Below, piece after piece: positions 25,877-35,133 of a stretch of 64,000 bases of DNA (within the stretch, counting starts at the first letter, position 1; every line of letters starts with the position of its first letter). Source of the stretch: DATAWK01 sp036267255 (GTDB taxonomy: Bacteria; Acidobacteriota; Terriglobia; Terriglobales; Acidobacteriaceae); the NCBI GenBank assembly GCA_036267255.1, contig DATAWK010000041.1, positions 372,001 through 436,000 of the forward strand, given 5' to 3'. Below the pieces are notes generated by a model that did no database searches, was not told the origin of the DNA, and saw only the letters and a program-made list of their open reading frames with translations. The position numbers were made by a program, and so were the translations under genes.

Positions 25877-25905
25877 TTACAATATCATATGAATCGTAAT
25901 ATTAT
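25877..25905 (+). promoter_or_regulatory. Candidate promoter of the PfkB kinase gene with internal palindrome
   Basis: TTACAA (25877-25882), 17-bp spacer, TATTAT (25900-25905). The palindrome TCATATGA at 25885-25892 lies in the spacer and could be a repressor site shared with the divergent agaS operon. Confidence 0.35.
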
Positions 25906-25955
25906 GAAAGCATAAATAATGTTACGAAACAAGCGTTGGGAACGCATGGAGGCTT

Positions 25956-26942
25956 GTGGGCGCAGAAATCATTGTGATTGGTGAGTTGAATGTTGACCTT
26001 GTAGCTTCGGGGCTACATTCCGAGCCGAAATTAGGAAAGGAAATCCTGGCTGCAGACTTTCGTATCGCTCTGGGCAGCGCTTCTGCCATCTTTGCCTGCG
26101 GAGCGGCGCGTCTGGGGCACGCTATTACCTTTATTAGTAAAGTGGGGGTCGATGATTTTGGACGCTTTTGTTTGAATGCTTTACAGCAAGTCGACATCTC
26201 AACCGCCAACGTTCTGCAATCGCAAGAGAGTACAACCGGAGTGACGATTGTCCTCAGCACGCGCGAAGATCGCGCCCTGGTCACATGCCTTGGCGCCATC
26301 GCGGAACTTCGGTATTCCGAAATCCAAGCTCCTCTTTTCCAGGGACATCGCCATCTCCATCTCACCTCCTATTTTCTGCAGCATGCACTCCGCCCGGATT
26401 TCCTTGCTATCATCCGGCAAGCCAAACAAAATGGCTTGACTGTCTCCTTTGATCCAAATTCTGACCCCTCACAAGCCTGGGGCAACGATATTTGGCGGAT
26501 CTTTGCGGAAGTGGACATCGTGTTTCTCAATGAGGTCGAAGCGTTGGCCATCACACAACGAGCAAAACTGCCGGACGCAGTGAACATCCTTGAGAAAGCA
26601 ACCGTCTGTCTGGTTGTGAAATTGGGTAGCAAAGGCGCGATCGGCGCACAAAATGGAGAAAAAATCCTTGTGCCGGGGTTCAAGGTCCAAGCGATTGACA
26701 CCACCGGTGCCGGCGATACCTTTGCTGCTGGCTTTGTCCACGGACGGCTTTTGGGGCGTGGGATGGCAGAATGCCTGCTGCTTGGCAATGCAGCCGGAGC
26801 CTTGTCCACCAGGGGGCCGGGCGGGACCGCTGGTCAAGTGGATCAGGCTACGCTGGACAAATTCGTGCGCGAGAATGTGCCGGCAGATCTGCAGTCCTTC
26901 GCCACACAGTGGCCTTCTCTGGAGTCAGAACCGGAGCCATAA
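25956..26942 (+). CDS. PfkB/ribokinase-family carbohydrate kinase
   Basis: ATP-dependent sugar or sugar-phosphate kinase of 328 residues. The N-terminal substrate lid begins IIVIGELNVDL. The classic signature DTTGAGDTFAAGF lies at 248-260 with catalytic base Asp254; the usual GG of the first signature is partly replaced (IALGSASAIFACGAARLG). GTG at 25956 is used, with GGAGG just upstream. It diverges from the agaS operon. A tagatose-6-phosphate or fructose-type kinase role would complete galactosamine use, but 2-keto-3-deoxy-sugar kinases look similar, so the substrate is inferred. The amidohydrolase gene follows after 104 bp on the same strand. Confidence 0.88.
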   Translation: MGAEIIVIGELNVDLVASGLHSEPKLGKEILAADFRIALGSASAIFACGAARLGHAITFISKVGVDDFGRFCLNALQQVDISTANVLQSQESTTGVTIVLSTREDRALVTCLGAIAELRYSEIQAPLFQGHRHLHLTSYFLQHALRPDFLAIIRQAKQNGLTVSFDPNSDPSQAWGNDIWRIFAEVDIVFLNEVEALAITQRAKLPDAVNILEKATVCLVVKLGSKGAIGAQNGEKILVPGFKVQAIDTTGAGDTFAAGFVHGRLLGRGMAECLLLGNAAGALSTRGPGGTAGQVDQATLDKFVRENVPADLQSFATQWPSLESEPEP

Positions 26943-27046
26943 ATGGCTGAAACATACTTGGATGGCGCATGATCGGATTACAGTGGTGATGATGCGCAGC
27001 GAAAAATATTGAGAATAGTTATCGAAGACTGGGATCTGAGGCTTGT

Positions 27047-28108
27047 ATGAAAGAAATTTCCAAAGAGCCCGATAAGTTTCTGGCCATGGTGACCGCAAAG
27101 GCGGAGGTCGATCTGCGTCTCAGTGACTTTGACCCAAAATCCATGCTGATTACCGCTAGTCATACTATCGCCCGTGCAAAGTTTGCGGCCATCGATTATC
27201 ACAACCATCTGGATGCACAGCAGCCACAAGAGATGTTGCGCATTATGGACGCCTGTGGCATAGAACGCATTGTGAACATCACGATGAAAACAGGGGAGGA
27301 AGCGCTCGCCATGATCGATCGCTTTCATTCTGCGGCGCGTGATCGCTTTGCCACTATTGCCTGGATGGATTGGTCTGACCTGCATCAACCCGGATTTTTT
27401 CAACGCTCGGTCGATCGGCTGGAGCGATTTGTTGAAAAAGGAGCGTGCGGCATCAAGCTCTGGAAAGATCTTGGTTTAACACTGCAAGACGTCGATGGAA
27501 AGATGCTGCGCGTGGATGACGAAAGGCTTGCTCCTCTCTTTGAAAAGGCGGCAGACCTTGGGGTTCCAGTTATGTTCCACACTGCGGACCCGGATGCATT
27601 TTTTCTTCCTATCGATCGTCACAATGAACGCTATGAAGAGCTTGCAGCGCATCCCGATTGGGTATTTTCAAACACGCATTTCAGTAAGGCTGAGTTACTG
27701 GAACAGCGCAATCGGGTCTTCGAGCGACACCCTGCAACAACATTTGTCGCAGCTCACGTTGCCGAACGGTCGGAGAACCTAGCGTATGTAAGCGGGCTAC
27801 TCGAAAGATATCCCAATCTTATGATTGATATCGGGGCGCGCACTGCAGAACTCGGGCGGCAACCATACACAGCACGAACCTTCTTTCTGCAATTTGCGGA
27901 CCGCATCCTTTTTGGCACCGATCTTGTGCCGGACATCGAGATGTATCGCCTGCATTTCCGGTTTCTAGAAACTGCAGACGAATACTTTGAGTATCCGACA
28001 CATGCCTCCAAACAAGGCCGCTGGAACATTTATGGGATTTATCTCCCCGATGATGTTCTGAAGAAAATATATCGGGGAAATGCACTTCGACTTCTCCCGC
28101 GCACCTAA
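27047..28108 (+). CDS. Amidohydrolase-2-type TIM-barrel metal-dependent hydrolase
   Basis: Cytoplasmic hydrolase of the amidohydrolase superfamily (COG2159-like), 353 residues, no signal peptide. Metal ligands visible: HxH at 52-54 (DYHNHL), a histidine in VMFHTADPDAF, another in TFVAAHVAERSENL, and the C-terminal aspartate in LFGTDLVPD. A lysine in GIKLWKDLGL may be a further site residue. Members hydrolyse lactones, amides or decarboxylate acids. It comes before TonB receptor 2 and the FAH-family hydrolase, so a lactonase step in deoxy-sugar breakdown (L-fuconolactone) is a reasonable hypothesis. It is not an obvious orthologue of the Xanthomonas fuconolactonase. Confidence 0.85.
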   Translation: MKEISKEPDKFLAMVTAKAEVDLRLSDFDPKSMLITASHTIARAKFAAIDYHNHLDAQQPQEMLRIMDACGIERIVNITMKTGEEALAMIDRFHSAARDRFATIAWMDWSDLHQPGFFQRSVDRLERFVEKGACGIKLWKDLGLTLQDVDGKMLRVDDERLAPLFEKAADLGVPVMFHTADPDAFFLPIDRHNERYEELAAHPDWVFSNTHFSKAELLEQRNRVFERHPATTFVAAHVAERSENLAYVSGLLERYPNLMIDIGARTAELGRQPYTARTFFLQFADRILFGTDLVPDIEMYRLHFRFLETADEYFEYPTHASKQGRWNIYGIYLPDDVLKKIYRGNALRLLPRT

Positions 28109-28448
28109 AGCGAAGTGGGGGCGGCATTGGAGACCAACTCCTTCATCGCTCTGGTACCACCCGTTCCCGTCGACAAAAACAGAAAAACCGATTTACCAGG
28201 GAATCGTTGTAACAAACTTAAAGTCTCCAGCATTTCTGTGAAGCATCCAACGATCTCTTCCTATATTCTGTGGTTTGCTGCACGGCCGGTTTTAAAGCGA
28301 CCGTAGACTGTAATCAAGCTCAGGCATCAAAGCAGAAACACGCAATTGCGGCGCGTTTTCGTCCTTAAAGATGGCGCATATTCGAAAAACTAAAATCTAC
28401 ACCAGCGATGAAGATGTCCCAGCAGCCCAGATACAGATGGAAATCATA
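28109..28448. other. Intergenic region before TonB receptor 2, 340 bp
   Basis: No gene, strong promoter or inverted repeat that I can support. The frame entering from 28371 is the in-frame extension of the receptor gene and is not taken as coding. The length leaves room for a separate promoter for the receptor. Confidence 0.5.
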
Positions 28449-31388
28449 ATGAAACGCATATTCGCGCTGGTCGTAGTTTTTTGCCTCATGATATCCATTG
28501 ACATGACGGCCCAGACGCCCGACACCGCGACCCTTCAGGGGCAGGTGGTCGATAACAATCATCAAGTCGTTGCCGGAGTGAGTATTACAGCGACCAATAC
28601 GCTGACAGGACAGGAACGTACCGGCGTGACAGACACGCAAGGAAATTTTTCGCTGGGTGGTCTTCCGGTTGCTGGCAGCTATGACATCCTTGCAACCAAA
28701 TCAAGTTTTGCGGATGCTCATGTGAAAGGCATCACTCTTACCGGTGGTGGGGTTGCAAACATTCATTTACAACTTGGCATTCACGCTACGGATACGCACG
28801 TGACCGTAACCGGAGCGTTGGGCGAGGTGCAAACGGATGAACCTCAATTGGGTGATCATCTAGGTCCTATGCAGATGGAGGAGACCCCGTTACTCAATCG
28901 CCGAATCACTTATTTACCTTTGCTCAATGCGGCCAATCGACCAGCGATCAACCAGGGCGATGTCTTCATGAATCAGAACCTCTTCAACACAAATGGTTCG
29001 GGACGCAGGCAGACCTGGTTCGAAATCGATGGTAGTACCGGCAACGATAGTTGGGGCCGCCAGACGATCTTCACCAATATTCCGCTCGCCAGTGTGCAGG
29101 AAATGACGGTGTTGGAAAATGCATTTTCCGCAGAATATGGATTCGGCTTGGGAAGCGTCGTCAATATAATCACCAAAAGTGGCGGTAATCGACTGCACGG
29201 AGATGTGCTCGGGCTTTGGCGTCCTTCCGCACCGGAAGCGAAGCTGTCTGGTTTTACCACTGCAACGGCAACCAGCGGCGATGACATTACGAATGACACG
29301 CTTGGCCAAGGTGCGGCCTCTCTTTCAGGCCCGATTGGCAATCGCGATCGCACTCATTTTTTTATGTCTGGACAATATAGCCTGCAACATCGTGCATCTC
29401 CGGTAACATCTCCGATTGCTCCCGGCAACTTTATCGGAAATTACCAGTCATGGCTGGCATTTGTTCGGTTGGACCATCAGATCAATAATAAAAACAACCT
29501 GTTTCTGCGCAGCAATGCAGATGATTTCTATGACACAAATCCCAATGGAACTGTCGGCGGCAACAATCTTCCTTCAGTCGATCGAATATTTCGCAAGCGG
29601 ACGTACTCTGAAGAGCTGGGCGAAACAGAGATCCTGAGTCCCACACTTCTCAACAATGTTCGCCTGCAGTTCCAGCTTGCTTCCCCGATTACCCAATTCG
29701 ATCCCGTGATCAACGGCACACAGTTTGTCGTTCCTATTTCGACAGGAGGCGTATTTACTTCCGGTACCTCACAGTCAGCGTTATTGTTAAATCGCCAATA
29801 CGAGTTCAATGATGTGCTGGCGACGACCTGGAAGCGGCATCAAATTACGTTTGGCGGGGATGTCATTCGGACGCACAACGGAGGAAATAGCAAAGAATAT
29901 GGCGGCCCAATCTATGATGGCCAGTTCGTTTACAACCCATGCACTTTGAGTTTGACGGTTTGCGAAAGCTCAACGTATCTCAACAACATTCAGAATGTCG
30001 CGATATATACGCAAAGTTATGGCAATGCCAATTACACTGTGGATGACACCCTATGGGCATTGTTTGTACAGGATGATTTCCATGCCAGTTCTAATATGAC
30101 GATTAACCTGGGCTTGCGTTATGAACAGCAAACTTTCACCGATGCGCGCAAAGATTTCGCGCCACGCATCGGATTTTCATACGATGTAAGCGGTAACGGA
30201 AGAACTGTTGTTCAGGCGGGATTCGGAATTTATTACGCGCAGGTGGTCGATAATTCTGAAGCAAACTATGCACTTACCGGACCCACCGGTGTATTTAACT
30301 ATACGGCTGCACCGGGTCAGATAGGATTTCCAAAAACAGTACAATCTGCACCGCTACCCAGCTTTCCCCCAGGCGCAGTGGTTCCGCTACGTAGCCTATA
30401 TATCCGTCCTGGGCAGAGCACATATCTCAACCAATTTTTTCCAACATCCACGCTACATGGTTATCCAGACAAATTGCTGAATCCCTATAACGAACAGTGG
30501 ATTCTTGGCTTGCAGCAAGAGCTCCAGCCAAATTGGGTTTTAAGCATGGACTATGTCGGCGCCCATACTCTAAAAAATGTGCGGCCTCTTGATGTGGACA
30601 CACCGGCACCATTCATCCGTACGGCACAGGGACAAATCCGTACAGCGCAGGCTGCCAACTGCTCGCGGCCTTACTGGATCGAGTGGTACCAACAGCACCA
30701 TATGACATGCAATGTAACAACACCCAGTAATCCACAGCCACCGTATAGCGTGATTCAGAGCGATGTAAATGATGGCTATGTTTACTATCAAGCGCTGGAC
30801 GTTAACCTGAGTCATCCCTTCAGTAATCGGATAGCTATGCTTGCCAGCTATATCTGGTCACATACCATCGATAATGTCGACCCGGATATTCCCAGCCAGA
30901 ATCCAAATGATCCGAATTTTACTGGCCATCAAGAAAATGGCGATGCCGGCTACGATCAACGCAATCGCTTTGTGCTGAGCGGGACCTACGCTGGACCTTT
31001 AAAAATCAACCTCGGTGGCGTAGCTACACTCGCCTCTGGGCTGCCCTACAACGTTGTCACTGGATCTACGAACAGTGGCGATCTGGGCGCAACAACAGAT
31101 CGTCCTGTCATTAATGGAGTCGTCATTGGCCGCAATACAGGCCACGGAGGACCTATTTATGATGTCGAACCTTTTATAGAACGACCTTTCGCGCTCGGCA
31201 TCAATCACGCGCAGGTGTTGTTACGGGCAGAGGCCTTTAATATCCTGAACCATGCAAACTTTGTCGGATATAGCGGGACATATGGCAATGGATCGCAACC
31301 AGGGAAAGGATTTGGGGAGCCACTTACAGGAGTTACCAATCAACTGACAGCGCGCACGTTTCAGTTTTCTGCCGATCTCCGCTTTTGA
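28449..31388 (+). CDS. TonB-dependent outer-membrane receptor (receptor 2)
   Basis: SusC/Oar-like receptor, 979 residues, the smallest of the three here. A signal peptide (MKRIFALVVVF to TAQ, about 1-22) precedes a carboxypeptidase-regulatory-like domain (LQGQVVDNNHQVVAGVSI), a plug (SAEYGFGLGSVVNIITKSGGNR in part) and a barrel ending in the terminal Phe of FQFSADLRF. The ATG at 28449, preceded by GGAAA, gives the signal peptide directly; the frame to 28371 does not. The amidohydrolase gene lies before it and an FAH-family hydrolase after it. No SusD or clear 3' hairpin is seen. The ligand is presumably an oligosaccharide. Confidence 0.92.
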   Translation: MKRIFALVVVFCLMISIDMTAQTPDTATLQGQVVDNNHQVVAGVSITATNTLTGQERTGVTDTQGNFSLGGLPVAGSYDILATKSSFADAHVKGITLTGGGVANIHLQLGIHATDTHVTVTGALGEVQTDEPQLGDHLGPMQMEETPLLNRRITYLPLLNAANRPAINQGDVFMNQNLFNTNGSGRRQTWFEIDGSTGNDSWGRQTIFTNIPLASVQEMTVLENAFSAEYGFGLGSVVNIITKSGGNRLHGDVLGLWRPSAPEAKLSGFTTATATSGDDITNDTLGQGAASLSGPIGNRDRTHFFMSGQYSLQHRASPVTSPIAPGNFIGNYQSWLAFVRLDHQINNKNNLFLRSNADDFYDTNPNGTVGGNNLPSVDRIFRKRTYSEELGETEILSPTLLNNVRLQFQLASPITQFDPVINGTQFVVPISTGGVFTSGTSQSALLLNRQYEFNDVLATTWKRHQITFGGDVIRTHNGGNSKEYGGPIYDGQFVYNPCTLSLTVCESSTYLNNIQNVAIYTQSYGNANYTVDDTLWALFVQDDFHASSNMTINLGLRYEQQTFTDARKDFAPRIGFSYDVSGNGRTVVQAGFGIYYAQVVDNSEANYALTGPTGVFNYTAAPGQIGFPKTVQSAPLPSFPPGAVVPLRSLYIRPGQSTYLNQFFPTSTLHGYPDKLLNPYNEQWILGLQQELQPNWVLSMDYVGAHTLKNVRPLDVDTPAPFIRTAQGQIRTAQAANCSRPYWIEWYQQHHMTCNVTTPSNPQPPYSVIQSDVNDGYVYYQALDVNLSHPFSNRIAMLASYIWSHTIDNVDPDIPSQNPNDPNFTGHQENGDAGYDQRNRFVLSGTYAGPLKINLGGVATLASGLPYNVVTGSTNSGDLGATTDRPVINGVVIGRNTGHGGPIYDVEPFIERPFALGINHAQVLLRAEAFNILNHANFVGYSGTYGNGSQPGKGFGEPLTGVTNQLTARTFQFSADLRF

Positions 31389-31445
31389 TTAGCCTGGGAT
31401 GGTAGATTGCATAGAGTTGTAGTTATAGCTTGGAGAAAACATAGT

Positions 31446-32303
31446 ATGCGATTGATACGATTTGGCGCAGTTGGCCATGAAAAGCCCGGAGTTGTTGACA
31501 GCAAGGGAAACCGCCGCGACCTGTCGGGGCATTTCAAAGATTGGGACATGAGCTTTTTTGTGAGTGAAGGCTTGAAACGTCTTGCAGAAATACTCAAGCG
31601 AAATGCAGCATTGTTGCCGGTTGTCGATGAGTCCGAGCGCTGGGCTGCTCCTATCGCACGGCCTGGAAAAATCATCTGCATCGGGCTGAATTACTCCGAT
31701 CATGCTGCAGAATCGGGAATGCCGATTCCTGCCGAGCCGATCATTTTTCTAAAAGCTTCCAATACGATCGTGGGGCCCTACGACAATGTTCAGATTCCCC
31801 GTGGCAGCGAAAAAACAGATTGGGAAGTGGAGTTGGGTGTTGTTATTGGCAAGGAAGCCCGCTATCTAGAGTCGCCCGAAGCGGCACATTTACATATCGG
31901 GGGATATTGTCTTTCCCACGATGTCTCCGAGCGCGCCTTTCAACTGGAACGCGGTGGCCAATGGACCAAAGGGAAGAGCTGCGACACGTTCCATCCGTTA
32001 GGACCATGGCTCGCCACGCCAGAGGAAATTTCAAACGCAGATGCACTTTCCATGCAGTTGTGGCTCAATGGAGCGATACGCCAGCAAGGCACGACTGCAA
32101 AGATGATCTTTAATGTGCCTTTCCTGGTACATTACCTTTCGCAATTCATGACGTTGGAGCCAGGAGACGTAATCTCTACAGGAACACCGCCCGGCGTTGG
32201 CCTGGGCATGAAACCGCCACAATACCTGAAGGCTGGAGATGTGGTCGAATTGACGATCGATCAACTTGGCCGACAGAAGCAACTCTGCGTGGCAGCCATA
32301 TAA
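31446..32303 (+). CDS. FAH-family hydrolase, probable 2,4-diketo-3-deoxy-L-fuconate hydrolase
   Basis: Fumarylacetoacetate-hydrolase-fold enzyme of 285 residues that splits C-C bonds in diketo acids with Mg2+. The metal site ExE...D is present: Glu127 and Glu129 in DWEVELGVVIG and Asp159 in LSHDVSER. ICIGLNYSDHA and STGTPPGVG are family blocks. In the Xanthomonas and Burkholderia L-fucose/L-rhamnose non-phosphorylative routes this family makes pyruvate and L-lactate, and the other enzymes of that route lie in this window. Start 31446 has GGAG ten bases upstream. Ureidoglycolate lyase is a known mis-annotation of this group. It lies 57 bp after TonB receptor 2. Confidence 0.85.
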   Translation: MRLIRFGAVGHEKPGVVDSKGNRRDLSGHFKDWDMSFFVSEGLKRLAEILKRNAALLPVVDESERWAAPIARPGKIICIGLNYSDHAAESGMPIPAEPIIFLKASNTIVGPYDNVQIPRGSEKTDWEVELGVVIGKEARYLESPEAAHLHIGGYCLSHDVSERAFQLERGGQWTKGKSCDTFHPLGPWLATPEEISNADALSMQLWLNGAIRQQGTTAKMIFNVPFLVHYLSQFMTLEPGDVISTGTPPGVGLGMKPPQYLKAGDVVELTIDQLGRQKQLCVAAI

Positions 32304-32387
32304 AGCGGGAAGAGAGCTTCTGCGTATATTCTTTCCACTTGCTCGACAATTAAGGAAGAACATTCGTTTGATGGCTCGCTTACAGGA

Positions 32388-33605
32388 TTACTGAATACGT
32401 TCGAACTTGTATCCGGCTTCCTTTAAAGCGGTAGATATGGCTTGGATGTGTGCGGAGCCGCGAGCCTCCAACGTGATGTCAATAACTGTGTCTCCCAGGT
32501 TAACGCCGTAATGGGACCGGTTATGCAGTGTCTCTACAATGTTTGCCTGCTGCTCTGCCAATATCTTGGTCAGTTGGTGAAGCGCTCCAGGACGATCCGA
32601 CAGGTGTACGCGAATGCGTACGCGGCGGCCGTCTTTTACGAGTCCACGTTCAATAATTCTGGCCAATAAGCTGACGTCTATATTGCCACCGCAGACGAGC
32701 ACAGCCGTTTTTTGCGTAGTCAGAGAAGTCTTCTTGTGCAGCAATGCCGCCAGGGCAACCGCCCCGGCTCCTTCAGCTAAAGTCTTTTCTTTTTCGAGTA
32801 AAAGCAGAATGGCACTCGCGATCTCTTCTTCATCCACAGTAACAATCTCATCTACATACCGTTGCACCAGTGGCAGGGTAAGATCGCCGGCCCGGCGAAC
32901 TGCAATACCGTCGGCAATGGTTGCTTCTGGTGGCAATGTAACAGGTTTTCCAGCCTTGCAGGCCTGCAACATAGATGGCAACCGTTCCGTCTGTACTCCA
33001 ATCACGCGGATTGCTGCATTCATTTCCTTCAGTGCGCCCGCGACTCCGCTAATTAATCCGCCACCACCGATGGGAACAACAACTGCCTCAAGCCCGGATA
33101 CCTGTTCCAGCAACTCCAATCCGATGGTTCCCTGGCCTTCGATAACAGCCAGATCGTCGAAAGGGTGCAGAAGCGTCATGCCTTGTTCTCCGCTGCGCCG
33201 CAATGCCTCATTGTATGCTTCGTCGTAGTTGGCCCCATGCAACACAACCTCGGCTCCAAAGCCGCGCGTGGCGGACACTTTCACCAAGGGCGTCATCAGG
33301 GGCATAACGATCTGAGCCCGGATATTGCGCTCCGTTGCATGATACGCAACAGCTTGAGCGTGGTTTCCAGCGCTGGCAGCAACAATCCCCTGCCGTTTCT
33401 CATCATCACTCAACAGAAGAATTTTATTTAGCGCACCGCGCTCCTTAAATGCCCCAGTGCGTTGCAGGTTATCCAACTTCAAATAAATCTGCTGTCCGGT
33501 AATTCCAGACAGGTCTGCCGAATATTGGCATGGCGTATAGCAAATAAAGTCGCGGATACGTTCGCGTGCATGTTCAATCTGGCGCAGCATGGAATGAGTG
33601 TTCAT
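32388..33605 (-). CDS. ilvA: Threonine ammonia-lyase with C-terminal ACT domain
   Basis: PLP enzyme converting threonine (or serine) to 2-oxobutyrate (or pyruvate) and ammonia. The PLP lysine is Lys54 in GAFKERGALN; SAGNHAQAVAYH and the phosphate loop VPIGGGGLISG follow. Residues from about 328 to 405 form one ACT-like regulatory domain (RIRVHLSDRPGALHQLTKIL), the architecture of the single-ACT 400-residue type. It follows the FucP-type permease gene by 135 bp on the same strand. A catabolic role for threonine from glycosylated peptides is conceivable, but branched-chain amino-acid synthesis is the default reading. Confidence 0.93.
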   Translation of the reverse strand: MNTHSMLRQIEHARERIRDFICYTPCQYSADLSGITGQQIYLKLDNLQRTGAFKERGALNKILLLSDDEKRQGIVAASAGNHAQAVAYHATERNIRAQIVMPLMTPLVKVSATRGFGAEVVLHGANYDEAYNEALRRSGEQGMTLLHPFDDLAVIEGQGTIGLELLEQVSGLEAVVVPIGGGGLISGVAGALKEMNAAIRVIGVQTERLPSMLQACKAGKPVTLPPEATIADGIAVRRAGDLTLPLVQRYVDEIVTVDEEEIASAILLLLEKEKTLAEGAGAVALAALLHKKTSLTTQKTAVLVCGGNIDVSLLARIIERGLVKDGRRVRIRVHLSDRPGALHQLTKILAEQQANIVETLHNRSHYGVNLGDTVIDITLEARGSAHIQAISTALKEAGYKFERIQ

Positions 33606-33740
33606 CGTATCTCTTCATCTTGGCAACTATCTTGCCATTTGCCAAGGCGTTTACAAAAATTAATTGGGAACCGAAACCCTGAACGCTTATATCACTCGCC
33701 TATGGAGAAAACCATAGATGGGCTTCTCGAAGAAAAATTT

Positions 33741-35069
33741 TCAGACAGGTAAGGGTAGTTCGCGCACAATGCGTACATGGGATCCATAGAAACTGTAGTA
33801 CGCAATAAATATATAAGCCACAAAAGGAACGACGTAGGCAATTGCAATGCTATTTTGCTTTTGAGAAATTAGACCCATGATGGGGGTAAGGACGGCGCCG
33901 CCAACGATTGACATCACAATGATCGATGCAGCTATCTTGGAATTATTGCCAAGTTGCTTGATGCCGAGGGCGAAAATAGTTGGATACATGACGGACATAA
34001 AAAAGCTGGTTGTGAAGATTGCCCAAAGTCCAGCCCAGCCCGGCATGCAGATGCCAATTCCTACCAGAACGATGTTTAGAATGCCATAAACTCCCATCAG
34101 CTTATTGGGCGGGAAAAAGCGCATGAAGTACGTCGAGGAAAAACGGCCGATGCCGAAGGCAACTAACGTTCCGGTAAGAATATACCCTGCGCTCTTTTCC
34201 GGCTGATGTGTATAACTCTGAATATATTGGATGAAATAACTCCATGTGCCAACCTGCGCACCTACGTATAGAAACTGGGCAATGACCGCCAGAATAAAGT
34301 GCGGATATTTTAATAGCTGTTTTGGATTTTCACTATGACCTGGAGAGGACGTATCTGCCTGAAGGCTGGGAAGCCGTGCACGAGCAATGAGGAACGCCCA
34401 GAACCATGCAATGCCTCCCAATACGAGATACGGCTTGACTGTCCGCAATATCTCCAATCGAAGATACGCATGATATTGATGCACAGCCTGCATGCTGGCG
34501 ATCTGGTGCGGGGTCAATTCAATACCAGAGAAAATAAAGATGGTCCCGATAAGGACACCACTTACAGCGCCGAGCGGATTGAATGCTTGTGCAAGATTGA
34601 GCCTTCTCTCTGAGCTCTCCGGTGGACCGAGTTGAGCAACGAACGGATTCGCAGCCGTCTCCAGAAAAGATAGTCCGCTAGCAACGACAAAAAGCGCAAA
34701 CAGGAAGAAGGAATAGCGCCCAATCAAGGCAGCAGGCCAGAAAAGAAAGGCTCCTGTGCCGAAAAGAAACAGACCTGTGATGAATCCTGCTTTGTAGCCG
34801 AGCTTGCGCATCAGCAGTGCAGCTGGAACAGCAAAAATAAAATATCCCAAGTAGAAAGCAGACTGGACAAGGCCGGCCTGAAACCGCGAGATCGCAAAGG
34901 ACTTCATGAATTGGCGGATCAGAACGTCGTTTAAATTATTCGGGACACCCCACAGAAAAAACAGCCCGGTGATAAGCAGAAAAGGGACGAGTGTGCCTGT
35001 AGGAAGAAGCGGCTGTGGTGTCTTGGATCCCGTGGTGGATGCGGCAGGTGCAGATGAAGGAACAAGCAT
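33741..35069 (-). CDS. fucP: FucP-type L-fucose:H+ symporter (MFS)
   Basis: Inner-membrane proton symporter of the fucose/galactose/glucose permease family, 442 residues, with 12 predicted helices. The E. coli FucP key acids have counterparts: Asp in PNNLNDVLI and Glu in SFLETAANPF. A proline-rich cytoplasmic N-tail of about 20 residues precedes helix 1. The ATG at 35069 is chosen because the longer frame needs a TTG with the AGGA too close. It lies 64 bp downstream of the zinc alcohol dehydrogenase gene. With the FucD, SDR and mutarotase genes elsewhere in the window, L-fucose is the most likely substrate, though glucose/galactose members exist. Confidence 0.88.
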   Translation of the reverse strand: MLVPSSAPAASTTGSKTPQPLLPTGTLVPFLLITGLFFLWGVPNNLNDVLIRQFMKSFAISRFQAGLVQSAFYLGYFIFAVPAALLMRKLGYKAGFITGLFLFGTGAFLFWPAALIGRYSFFLFALFVVASGLSFLETAANPFVAQLGPPESSERRLNLAQAFNPLGAVSGVLIGTIFIFSGIELTPHQIASMQAVHQYHAYLRLEILRTVKPYLVLGGIAWFWAFLIARARLPSLQADTSSPGHSENPKQLLKYPHFILAVIAQFLYVGAQVGTWSYFIQYIQSYTHQPEKSAGYILTGTLVAFGIGRFSSTYFMRFFPPNKLMGVYGILNIVLVGIGICMPGWAGLWAIFTTSFFMSVMYPTIFALGIKQLGNNSKIAASIIVMSIVGGAVLTPIMGLISQKQNSIAIAYVVPFVAYIFIAYYSFYGSHVRIVRELPLPV

Positions 35070-35133
35070 GAACGGCAATTTCCTATATGTGGATGTTTCT
35101 CACGGAACTGTTAAGGTCAAGAGGCAGAAGCAT

